Assembly (NCBI GenBank): GCA_032718565.1
Contig: JAVGVS010000110.1
Location: 496,001-560,000, forward strand
Direction: 5' to 3'
From: Distichodus sexfasciatus
Taxonomy: Eukaryota; Chordata; Actinopteri; Characiformes; Distichodontidae
DNA: 64,000 bases
A model generated the notes under the pieces. The model made no database searches. It was not told where the DNA came from and saw only the letters and a list, made by a program, of their open reading frames with translations. Positions within the stretch are counted from its first letter, which is position 1, and every line of letters begins with the position of its first letter. A program made the translations under genes and the position numbers. Below, piece by piece: positions 54,964 through 64,000 of this stretch.

Positions 54964-54994
54964 CCGCTTGCGCACACACACACACACACACACA
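54964..54994. repeat. (CA)n microsatellite
   Basis: About 14 CA repeats after TTGCG. Simple sequence in the dhrsx intron. Confidence 0.85.
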
Positions 54995-55249
54995 CGTTCA
55001 AACGAAATGCGAAAGGGGCGTTCAAATTTCCAAACTAAATGTGAGAAGCCGCCAGAAAAAAATAGATGGTGTCTCCTCTGGGGAATAAATCAGTCTGGAA
55101 TCCTTTAGGATTTGAGAGAAAAGCAGCTCAACTGACAAGCTGCGAAGACAAAAAAAACAAACAAAAATGGAAACTGTGATGAGCATTAGCGCTGCTCATT
55201 TGAAAGAACATGAGCTCTTGAGGAAACATATTGATTTGTTCAAAAAATA

Positions 55250-55910
55250 TATATATGCGACCCTCCACGGCAAAACCAGTCGCTTGTCGCAACGGAGGTT
55301 TCCGAGAAAAACGAGCGTTGATGTTGCGTGGGGTAAAATTTGGGCTTTTTTGTTTTTAGTGTTTTGAAACAGTGGAAGGTCTATACTGTACTGTTGTGAA
55401 TCAATTTCACTGCAAAACTTAGCCTTTCCATCCTAAAAACGTGACTTTCTTGAGGTGAGGAATTCAATTCCAGCAGAGCGTTAAAAGTTTCTGTTTTGAC
55501 CGCTCTACTTCAATATTTACGGTAAATCCACTGGTTGACTAGCGTGAAGATATTTCTCCGGAATCCATCTTCGTCTCCCGAGTTCAGTTAACCTAACGCA
55601 GGTAGGCTATCCGTGTGGCTGTGAATGCAGCGTAGGTTAGCGTAAATACAAACGTAGCCGCGACCGCACCAAGCGTCTGTGAGTGCTACGGCGATAGTCA
55701 ACTTCAAAGGCAGATTTCTCCGTTTCTCACTTGGCGTGACAGGAGAAACCCGACTCCTTTGAACGTTGATATCTCAGTCATATGTCGTCCCATTCATTCG
55801 ATATAAGTATCGTTTTGAAGGTTGATTTAAGCCCTTTCACGTCAACATAATAACTCAATTTTGAAAATTTGCGACAAGCGCCCGGTTTTGCCGTGGAGGG
55901 TCTCATATAT
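55250..55910. mobile_element. MITE with GACCCTCCACGGCAAAACC ends, family not recognised
   Basis: The left end ATATATGCGACCCTCCACGG-CAAAACC..GCTTGTCGCAA (55250-55298) and the right end, inverted ATATATGAGACCCTCCACGG-CAAAACC..GCGCTTGTCGCAA (55868-55910), form long terminal inverted repeats. The interior (about 550 bp) has no transposase. The ATATAT at both edges may be the target. I do not know this family. Confidence 0.75.
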
Positions 55911-57164
55911 CGCTAGAAATAGGAAAATGTGTGTAAATGTTTGCTTTGTTCTAACATCCAGAATTTCTCATTTTAATTTAAGGAGGAAAAATCCAAAGGT
56001 GTAATATGTAGTTATGAAGTGAAGTGATTACATCAAATCTACATATTGTCGCATATCAATCGAGTCAAATGAAATCGTACCGTAACTTTGTGATATCGGC
56101 AGAAATCGAATTGTTATACATTTAATCGATATAATAGATTTACACCCCTATTCAGTACTGTATTGTATTGTTTTGTAGTGTTCTTGCACTTTGTTGAGTG
56201 ATAAATCTGCTGTCAAAGCTGCTACTGCCTTACGCAAAAACCACAAGGTTAACATTCTCTTTTTCACTATGACGTTACATTTCTGCACTGTCTATTTACT
56301 GTACTGCGCGTTTGCACCTTGTATCCTGATGAATGTGACGTGTTATTATGTTGCACCGTAACCATGGAGAAGCGTCTCATCACACCTTGCACGTGTACAA
56401 AGCTGCTGGTGACAAAGTTATGTTCAATCTTGAACTGTGGACCTTGAAAAGCAATCTGTACACGTTGACAAAAAAAAGATACATCATGGATCCTGAGCGT
56501 TGACAGTTTACACGCATGGTTGAAATTTTTTACGTTTTAGAATTGGTTATAAATTATACGATTCATTTCTATTGTATTAACATTAACACATATTGTCAGC
56601 TGTTGCTTCTCCAATCATCGTGTCCTGCCGGAACGGCAAATGGTTGACTTTATGTCTTCGTCTTGAACGCTAATTTCAATAGGAATAATGCACACAAATA
56701 TTTATAAAAGACAGATTTATAAAAGGCAGCTCTTGTGATGTTTTATTCAGCGCTGCCATTTGTCTGAGCTCACACAGCTGGACGTCCGTGACTATCCACC
56801 ATGACACACATTCTCCTGTCCTTCCTTCCATCCGTCCGTCCATCCGTATGTCAGCACTGCAGGGTTTAATGCTTTTTACAATCCATATAATTCCTTTAAC
56901 TGGTTAATTAACAAACTAACGTTCCGACTGTGGCACACCGCGCAGAGGAAATCCAGTCCAATATTTACAAGACGTTAAAATGACAATCTCCACCTTCCTG
57001 AGAACTCCAAGCTCGATGTAAAAGATCTCAGAAGTTTAAAGTTTGAAACTCTTCCCAGCTTCTCAGCATATTACACCAGACTAAGATTTTGGCTTAAACC
57101 GAGACCAAGCAAAAATCCTGAATATTACAGCGATAATTGAATACCAGAAGTGGGTTCTCAAGGG
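55911..57164 (-). other. dhrsx intron, nothing recognised
   Basis: AT-rich intronic sequence with a CCATCCGTCCGTCCATCCG run near 56825-56850. No other feature. Confidence 0.4.
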
Positions 57165-57284
57165 GAATATACAGTCGTCTAGTGGTTAGGACTGGACCAA
57201 GAGGTTGTGGGTTCGAATCCTACCTACAGCAAGTTGCTCTGGGAAGACTGTACCTTAAATCAGGAAAATGGCTTGCTCTGGCTA
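57165..57284 (+). mobile_element. SINE family B, short copy
   Basis: CAGTCGTCTAGTGGTTAGGA, CCAAGAGGTTGTGGGTTCGA, TCCTACCTACAGCAAGTTGC and TCTGGGAAGACTGTACC. Head complete, tail truncated. Confidence 0.75.
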
Positions 57285-57684
57285 AGTTATTTGAACACAG
57301 CACAGCACAATGAAATGTGACCTCTGCATTTGACCCAATCCGTGAAGGAGCAGTGGGCAGCTTTTAGGCGGCATCTGGGAAGCAGTGATTGGGGACGGTT
57401 CCTTGCTCATGGGTACCACAATGGTACCTTTACCGGTCTGGGTCTTTGAACATGTAACATTTATGGCATTTAGTTGCTCCTATCCAGAGCAACTTCCATT
57501 TTCCCCTTCTCAGAGACCTTGCGGTTTAGGGTCTGGCTCAGGGACCCAGCGGTGGTAGTTCTGGAGGTAGGATTCGAACCCACAACTTCTTGGTCTAGAA
57601 GCGAGTATTCTAACCACTAAACCACCGCCACCATCTTTCGATCACGGGTCCAACTCCCTGACCGTTACGCTACCAACTGCCCCA
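57285..57684 (-). mobile_element. SINE family A (reverse) split by a nested SINE B
   Basis: The SINE A 3' part and core run 57285-57460 (AGCACAATGAAATGTGACCT, AAGGAGCAGTGGGCAGC, GGGTACCACAATGGTACC, TTACCGGTCTGGGTCTTTGA). The head resumes at 57637-57684 (TCGATCACGGGTCCAACTCC, CTGACCGTTACGCTACCAAC). Between them sits an inserted SINE B. Confidence 0.85.
57461..57636 (-). mobile_element. SINE family B inserted inside SINE A
   Basis: ACATTTATGGCATTTAGTTG, CTCCTATCCAGAGCAACTTC, GGTAGGATTCGAACCCACAAC, TTCTTGGTCTAGAAGCG and TAACCACTAAACCACCGCC are a complete reverse SINE B. It interrupts the B-box side of the SINE A head, so family B was active after this SINE A inserted. Confidence 0.85.
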
Positions 57685-58461
57685 TTTATAACGTTAAATG
57701 TGCGAGAACTGTTTCAACAAATCGGGCCACATTCCAGCATCTTCCTGGCTTATTTTAGGCTCAGCATCTCAAAATCACAGAATAAACCTCTTCGTTACAA
57801 GGCTGAAATTAGCAGATTTGTTTGACGCCTCGGATGCATCGACTGGCCAAACTGCATTTGCTTTCACTGCAGCCCTCCTACCTAACTGAATGTCTCTGGA
57901 CATTACAGTTTCGGCTGCTTGATTCTTTATTTGTGAGATTAAGAAGAAGATGAGGAAGAAGAAAAAGACTAATAAATAAGCTACGTTTATTATCGGCCCG
58001 GACCCCTTTTTACTGAGAGGCTGGAGCATGACGTTGTGTTATTATGGAAGGCAAATCCACATTTATAACGGACACACTGGACTGAGTTTTCGTGTCTTTC
58101 AGCTTGAAATGATCATTACTTCAGACGCTTTCTGTCTTTGCGCCGGCCTTCCTCTTGCTATTTTCTCTCTTTTTCCATGTCGCAAAGCCATTAGACCAAA
58201 TCTCGTCTTCTTCGCGTCACACGCTCACAGCTGTGTGACACTAATAGTCATCGGTGTGGAATGCAGAGAACTCTCTGTAGATATATGGGGGGACTGAACA
58301 ATGCAAAGAATTTGTATTTTTAGTAATTTAGTCACAGAAAATGAGCCAAAACATACGGGTCTGCATCGCGTTCGAACGTGATTATACATTATAAATCACG
58401 AATTGTTCGGAAGTACGTTATAATTCATTTACAGGAAAAAGATTTTATCATTTTATCCGAG
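57685..58461 (-). other. dhrsx intron, nothing recognised
   Basis: No repeat or coding signal recognised. Confidence 0.4.
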
Positions 58462-59315
58462 TAGGGTTGGGTACTTTTAAAGGTACCGGCCGAATTACGT
58501 CAGTACTACCGGGTATCGGTTCACGTCAAATCTAAGGGTGCCAAATTTTGGAACACGCACACACACATCAGCAGCGGTGCGCGCAACTGAGCGAGACATA
58601 CAGAGCAGCGCTTTAATGCAATTTACATTTACAACAGCAATAGGATAGAGACAGACATTTATTGCAGTTAAATTTCCATGTGCTATTTAAGCTATAATAT
58701 TCATTTTGTTTACCATGACAACGGCTGCAAGGGGAAGAAAGGGCATGCGTGGAGAAAATGAGCGGAAATCTGAGAACGTTGGACTGTGTGACTGCAGTTT
58801 TCTAAAATCAACGCAGACAGCGACATTTTACCGCGCAAAATGCAGAACTGGGGCTAGCAATACGTCCAACTTGAGGAAACACCACGTTAAACGTAAAATG
58901 AGCGTGCGGTGTTTGATCATTGGAGCGGCACAATTAAAGCTACAGCCACAACTACAGCGACCTGCACCGACAATCGCCCCTGTAGCCAGCCAGCATCGAC
59001 ATCGAGAACGTCGAATCTACGCCATCGACAAAAGTTTCAGTGCATCGTTAGGTAATTAGTGATCTATCTGTTTTAGTTAATGTTCTGGGACATTTTTTAT
59101 AAATAAAATATAATATAAAATATAATATAAAATGTGATAATAATAATAATAATAATAATAATAAATTATTTAATATTACTGTATTTTTATGCTGATACAA
59201 ACCAGGTATTACAGATTCAGAGCAAGGTATTGAAATGAAGTGCCGTTGAGTATTGGTACCGAACACCAGGCACTGCTACCAAAATTGGTTCAGATGTGAA
59301 AGGTACCTAACCCAA
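58462..59315 (+). mobile_element. hAT element remnant with partial BED zinc finger
   Basis: The ends TAGGGTTGGGTAC and inverted TTGGGTTAGGTAC, flanked by TATCCGAG (58454-58461) and TATCTGAG (59316-59323), give an 8-bp target duplication with one mismatch. An open frame at 58706-59059 contains RGENERKSENVGLCDCSFLK and FYRAKCRTGASNTSNLRKHHVKRK. The latter resembles the second half of a BED zinc finger (TSNLRKHxxxxH) of hAT transposases, with the CxxC partly lost. The catalytic part of the transposase is deleted. Length 854 bp. Confidence 0.8.
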
Positions 59316-59609
59316 TATCTGAGTAATATCAGAGGAACTGCATTTTGTCTTTTCACCAAATATGATAAAATGAGAACTAATCATGCAATTACATACACTT
59401 ATTTAAGATTAATAACATGCAATCCCACATTTGAACCTTTTTAAACATGACGCACACTTGCACATTCTGACTCATAAGAGGGTTCAAATTATTCCTTGAA
59501 GCTTAACTTAATCGATCACTAAAAATAACAATTATTTTTCACCCTCCGATCTTATATCGATTGATATACTGCACTGTATGAAGAGTTAGTCATTTGTGGT
59601 TATAGTGGA

Positions 59610-60020
59610 TGATTCAGAATACGTCACGATTCGACCCGATTCGGATTCTTGGGCTCATTTTTTGATTCAAAATCGATTGACGATTCCTAAGCGATTCAGG
59701 ATTCAATACACAGATGAACTGTTTTTTTCCAGATTGCGGTTTTGAGTTACTTTTCCAATTCGACTGATCAACAATAAAATCACACTGAATCAAGTGTAGT
59801 TTACTAAATGTAATGCGTACGTTCACATACTGACTGTATTTCCTTTATGCTCATATGAAGCTCACGTTGGCGAGCGGAACTCGTGTCGGGGGGGAAAAGT
59901 AAACTAGTGGCATTACGTTAGTTAAAAAACAGTTAAACATTTGTAATGCATGAATCGATTCTGAATCGACACTGAACGAATCACGATTTGATTTGATCTA
60001 ATTTTGCTGCACAGCCGTAG
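59610..60020. repeat. GAATCGATT-type dispersed repeat
   Basis: CGATTCGACCCGATTCGGATT, TTGATTCAAAATCGATTGACG on the left and TGAATCGATTCTGAATCGACAC, GAACGAATCACGATTTGATT on the right, ending GCTGCACAGCCG. Probably a hAT-like element (TGCAGCC ends); the vocabulary is shared with 7861 and the 9290 array. Confidence 0.5.
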
Positions 60021-60118
60021 CAACTTTGCTATCTGTATTGCGTTAGTCCCCAACGCTCGATCCGTAACACCGAAGGTGCTGCGGCATTTTTTCAAGGACG
60101 CGTTCTTTCCCCGCTTAC

Positions 60119-60329
60119 ATGTTGCGAAGGTCCTGCAGTTTGGAGGAGTGGGAGGCTCGGTGGGCCGAAGACGAGACGCTGACGACCCGCGCGGGCGCCT
60201 CGTCCTTCCCGGAGTGCGCCAGCGTGTCCAGGAGGAGGCGGGTCAGCAGGCAGTGGCCCAGGTAATTGATGGCGTAGTGCAGCTCCAAGCCGTCCTCCGT
60301 CTCCCCCTCAGGAACCAGCATGACGGCCG
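60119..60329 (-). CDS. dhrsx: dhrsx exon with NNA(G) motif and catalytic Ser
   Basis: DHRSX is an SDR enzyme that oxidises polyprenol and reduces dolichal in dolichol synthesis. On the minus strand, acceptor TCTTCCCCTCAG|CGG and donor CGCAACAT|GTAAGC. The joined protein reads (LINN)AAVMLVPEGETEDGLELHYAI-NYLGHCLLTRLLLDTLAHSG, then ARVVSVSSSAHRASHSSKLQDL. NYLGHxLLT is the SDR helix motif and VSSSAH carries the active-site Ser. The NNAG motif of the family is NNAA here. The length is 211 bases, phase 1 to phase 2, and intact, with marked GC-rich codon use. Confidence 0.95.
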
Positions 60330-60467
60330 CTGAGGGGAAGAAGAAACGAGCAGCAAGGATATCAGTAAAATAAAATGCGAGAGCAGCGTGACGGCAAAGA
60401 AGTCCTTGAAATCGTCATGTAAAGGTGTACAGCAGAGCTGCGATATTCGGTTCCTTTATAGGATTCT

Positions 60468-61155
60468 AATGTTCACTATGTTAGTTGCTAATGTACACTA
60501 TGTTAGTTGCTAATGTACACTATGCTAGTTGCTAATGTACACTATGTTAGTTGCTAATGTACACTATGCTAGTTGTTAATGTACACTATGTTAGTTGCTA
60601 ATGTACACTATGCTAGTTCCTAATGTACACTATGTTAGTTGCTAATGTACACTATGTTAGTTGCTAATGTTCACTATGTTAGTTGCTAATGTACACTATG
60701 CTAGTTCCTAATGTACACTATGTTAGTTGCTAATGTACACTGTTAGTTGCTGATCTACACCATGTTAGTTGCTAATGTAAACTATGTTAGTTGCTAATGT
60801 ACACTATGCTAGTTCCTAATGTACACTATGCTAGTTGCTAATGTACACTATGTTAGTTCCTAATGTACACTGTTAGTTGCTAATGTACACTATGCTAGTT
60901 CCTAATGTACACTATGTTAGTTGCTAATGTACACTATGTTAGTTGCTAATGTACACTATGTTGATTGCTAATGTATACTATGCTAGTTCCTAATGTACAC
61001 TATGCTAGTTGCTAATGTTCACTATGTTAGTTGCTAATGTACACTATGCTAGTTCCTAATGTACACTGTTAGTTGCTAATGTACACTATGTTAGTTCCTA
61101 ATGTACACTATAGCTGCTAATGTACACTATGTAGGTGGCTAACATAGTTAGCAAC
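60468..61155. repeat. 22-bp tandem array in dhrsx intron
   Basis: About 30 units of TTAGTTGCTAATGTACACTATG, with a recurring variant (CTAGTTCCTAATGTACACTATG) and a few 20-bp units lacking TA. The right end runs into GTGGCTAACATAGTTAGCAA and CTTTTGGGAAACGCACCCC, the same flank as the single copy at 41015. The array begins about 140 bp before the acceptor of the exon at 60119-60329. Confidence 0.95.
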
Positions 61156-61189
61156 TATCCTTTTGGGAAACGCACCCCTAATTTAGCTG

Positions 61190-62090
61190 CTTCCGGCTGT
61201 AGAAGAAGTTAACTGACAGATTTACTCATCGACGTGTGGTTTCGCACCGCGCTACTGATTCAACTGACACGAGTACCGTAGTCTACAAAGAGTATTCAAC
61301 TCTGTAGGATGTTCTTAGGATCCCTCTTTTGACTGTGGTGGTACCAATGAACTGTAAGTTATGACATTTTTAGCAGCTACACTTGCTACCATGTCTGTAT
61401 TGATCTTGTAATGAGTTTGAAATGATTACGTGATGGGGATAATATTTTAGTCATGGCGTAGTTGTTCCTTAGCCCTGAATCACGTCGTGGACATTCAAAG
61501 CGTGACGGTAACTTCTACATGGACCGAGCCATAACTCCAAAAAGCCATCCATCGCTGACCCCCCAATTTCACCAGTTGCTTCCACTTACGCCATAATTAG
61601 CAGCAGAACAGAAGCTCGAAGCTTTCAAACCCTAGAAAGGTAAGAGCTTTCCCTTGTATCGCCACAGTCACCTCCTGGAGCAGGACTTGGCCATTTCAGG
61701 GCCCCCCAAGGGAACGCAAAGCTGAACAGTTTTGTATATTCTTCCTCTTTTCACACCTGAATTCGTTCTCCAGGGCCTCGTAATTGGTTACCAAGCTGAA
61801 ACAAGTGCGGTGGAGCAGCCCAATCGAAGGTGTTCTCAAGCCTCTTTCAAAAGATCATTGACCTTCGCTGCATTTTTATAGTATACAAGGTCAGAGCAGG
61901 CACTAATGGTGCTGAAAATCAGTCAACGGTTTCGTTTCTGAAATGATAACTAACAAATATTATTCTGTTTGTAAAGGGTGTGTTGATTAACATTAGGTCA
62001 CTCCTTCCTGCTTAGCTCTGAATCTGTTTATCATTCGGACATTCATTTATTTTATTTATTTAATTACTTATTTATCCAAAACCAAAAACC
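61190..62090 (-). other. dhrsx intron, nothing recognised
   Basis: Unique-looking intronic sequence without recognised features. Confidence 0.35.
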
Positions 62091-62390
62091 TAAAAAACAT
62101 TTGCATTTTGCAATATTAATTTCCAAAACCAACATTAAAAAATTATTAACAACTCGTCCAAAATTCCAGGTTTGCATTAAAATGAAAAATGGGAAAAATA
62201 ATTTGGACATTCATTTATTATTATTATTATTAGTAGTAGTAGTAGTAGTAGTAAGTTGTAAGTTGTATGTTGTAAGTTCAAAACCAAAAACATTTGCATT
62301 TTTCAAAATTATTTACGAGTTGTCCAAAATTCCCATTTTGCATTAAAATTAAAAATGGGGAAAAAATGGAAAACACACTCATATTCCATT
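62091..62390. repeat. local tandem duplication with (TAG)n between copies
   Basis: Copy 1 (about 62091-62200: AAACATTTGCATTTTGCAAT, CGTCCAAAATTCCAGGTTTGC, AAATGAAAAATGGGAAAAATAA) and copy 2 (about 62283-62365: AAACATTTGCATTTTTCAAA, TGTCCAAAATTCCCATTTTGC, AAATTAAAAATGGGGAAAAA) are direct repeats. Between them lies (ATT)n(TAG)n at 62215-62253. Confidence 0.7.
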
Positions 62391-63777
62391 TTGTTCTTGT
62401 TTTTTTTTTTGTTAACCCCAATTTACGTGATCTAAACGTACCTGTAACATGCAGAAGAAAACCAAAAAGTCTAAACAAAATGTGCGTACATTTTCCAATT
62501 TTTCTGTTTTTTTACTAGAGCGCATTAAATTACGTTTCTCAAATATGGAAGAAAACATATTTTATGAGTCCTGTTTTTTGCCTTTCATTTGTAATAAAAA
62601 AAAGAACAAACCATAAACAGATTGCTTCAGGTGAATCAGGTGAGTATGAAGATGGAGACTAGACAAGGCACGATACCACTTTTTTAAATGTCCAATGTCT
62701 GAGCCTTTTTAAACAGAAAATAATGTTTTAAAATATGTCTGAATGCATGACTGAGATGATTGTTATGCTTAAGCAAATACTTGACTTAAATACTGTTTTC
62801 CTAACTAAAACAATGTAATAATTACACATCCAAATTATTTATTTCAATCATTAAAATAACATCTCAAAAATGATTAGTTTAAACACAGTTGTGTAATTTA
62901 GCGACGGTCCCTAATCCTTGCGGCGCTAAAACCATCGGGAACACAGAGATTGCGAGCAAGAGCTGGTGTTGTTAAGGAAATTAAACAGTACACTGGTGTG
63001 ATTTGATTTTGGGGTTGTAGGTTGTTGCGTTGCTTGTTCTGCTCATTGTCATTGTCAATATGTAGTAATTAGTGTGAACGTGGAACAATAAACCAGCTTT
63101 ACCGCGGTAACGCTTCCCGTGCAGTTTACAGATCGGCCCAATGCCACCGATACCTGGTCCAGCTATTTGAGTGGTTATCGGACATTAGTACAGACACCAG
63201 ATTTTGATGGTGAAAGTTCCACTGCACACTCGGAACGGTGGCACAAAAATAACGCCGTGCTATTTCATGAGACAGCTTTTCACCTCGACCAGAAATACTG
63301 TCACGTTGTAATATCAAGATTTTAATTAAATAAATGTTGGAGAAAATGTTACGGCTGGAATCTGGGATTTTTTCGACATAGCACATAGATTAATTAATAG
63401 AAAAACAGCCGTTGGTCCCCGTTTTACGTTATCAAGTAGATTTTCTGCTTTTTAGTACGTTACGCTGAAAAAGACATGACCCACCTTTACTTCTGTGAAA
63501 CAGACTGCGTAATCACGTTAGCCCTTATGAGTCCAGAAGAGCATATTGTTCAGAATCAGCCAGTAAAAATAATCAGGATTAAAGCCCGGGTTCGTAATCG
63601 ACGAATGCCCGGGCCGTGCGGCCAATTTGATTAGGTTATTAGGTAGGTGATAATCTTCAGTCTCGCAAAATAACGGCTGGTGATTTAGGCCAGGGAGTGT
63701 TTCAACGCGGCGGAGGTTTATCGGACTGCGTGGATGAGAAGGGAGAGAGATTAAAGGAGGAAACAGATGGAACGCAC
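62391..63777 (-). other. dhrsx intron, nothing recognised
   Basis: AT-rich intronic sequence. No repeat family or exon recognised. Confidence 0.35.
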
Positions 63778-63879
63778 CATTGTTGATGAGGACGTGCAGA
63801 GGAAGACGTCGCTCCTTAAACCTGCCAACGAATCTTCTGACAGAACCCAGGGAGGCCAGGTCCAGGAAGTCAAACTCCA
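63778..63879 (-). CDS. dhrsx: dhrsx exon (first one inside the window)
   Basis: Minus strand, acceptor TCGTTTCCCAG|TGGAG and donor AATG|GTGCGT. Reads VEFDFLDLASLGSVRRFVGR-FKERRLPLHVLINN. The counterpart in human DHRSX is VEFLYCDLASMTSIRQFVQKF-KMKKIPLHVLINN. (L)DLAS is the SDR motif that binds the cofactor adenine, and LHVLINN begins the NNAG strand. The exon is 102 bases and ends in phase 1, joining 60329 in frame. About 95 N-terminal residues, including the glycine-rich cofactor motif, must lie beyond 64000. Confidence 0.93.
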
Positions 63880-64000
63880 CTGGGAAACGAGAGAGAGAGA
63901 GTGGTTTGAGTAAGTATCGGTCAAACCCAAAATCAGCATCAGATCGCCGCGTCCCTCAACCAAAGCAAACGTCTGGGTTTATTCTGAAGCAGAAAGAACG
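63880..64000 (-). other. dhrsx intron, to window edge
   Basis: It includes a short (GA)n run (63889-63900) next to the polypyrimidine side of the acceptor as read on the minus strand. Nothing else seen. Confidence 0.5.

Noticed and set aside
60468..61155. Regular array resembling a CRISPR
   Set aside because: Units abut without unique spacers and the DNA is vertebrate; it is a minisatellite.

Overview
This window is nuclear DNA of a ray-finned fish, most likely a teleost. Coding sequence is cut into short exons with GT/AG junctions. The rest is mostly fish-type repeats: two tRNA-derived SINE families, 3' ends resembling fish L2/Maui LINEs, Tc1/mariner elements, hAT and Harbinger-like MITEs, and many micro- and minisatellites. 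I cannot name the species.

Three genes are recognised in the order AKAP17A (+), ASMT (+), DHRSX (-), the same order as in human pseudoautosomal region 1. akap17a has an intact first coding exon (6475-7241) with the N-terminal region and RRM, then three downstream coding blocks (10766-12089) for the charged helical region and RS tail. asmt, the last enzyme of melatonin synthesis, spans 16784-30517 in eight exons and has a cluster of three CRX/OTX-type motifs just upstream of its start. dhrsx, a short-chain dehydrogenase of dolichol synthesis, runs on the minus strand. Its last four coding exons lie at 63778-63879, 60119-60329, 53793-54000 and 48537-48728, and its 5' exons lie beyond the right edge. 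The left edge holds the last coding exon and 3' UTR of an unidentified + strand gene (3-278).

The coding blocks between about 10.7 and 19.1 kb (akap17a 3' exons, asmt exons 2-4) carry many single-base frame changes although the expected residues are kept in alternating frames. The exons on both sides of this stretch are clean. A locally poor consensus explains this better than gene death, but the sequence alone does not settle it.

The non-coding part has several distinct structures. A roughly 56-bp satellite in asmt intron 5 looks like an amplified internal module of the local SINE. One hAT foldback family has two copies with perfect 8-bp target-site duplications. A Harbinger-like MITE has a TTA duplication and a Tc1 element has TA flanks. 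There is a possibly new MITE with ends GACCCTCCACGG, a nested pair of SINEs, a 22-bp array in a dhrsx intron with its single-copy source visible elsewhere, and GT/CA runs at three asmt splice junctions. Several clean, non-repetitive blocks near dhrsx may be conserved regulatory DNA.
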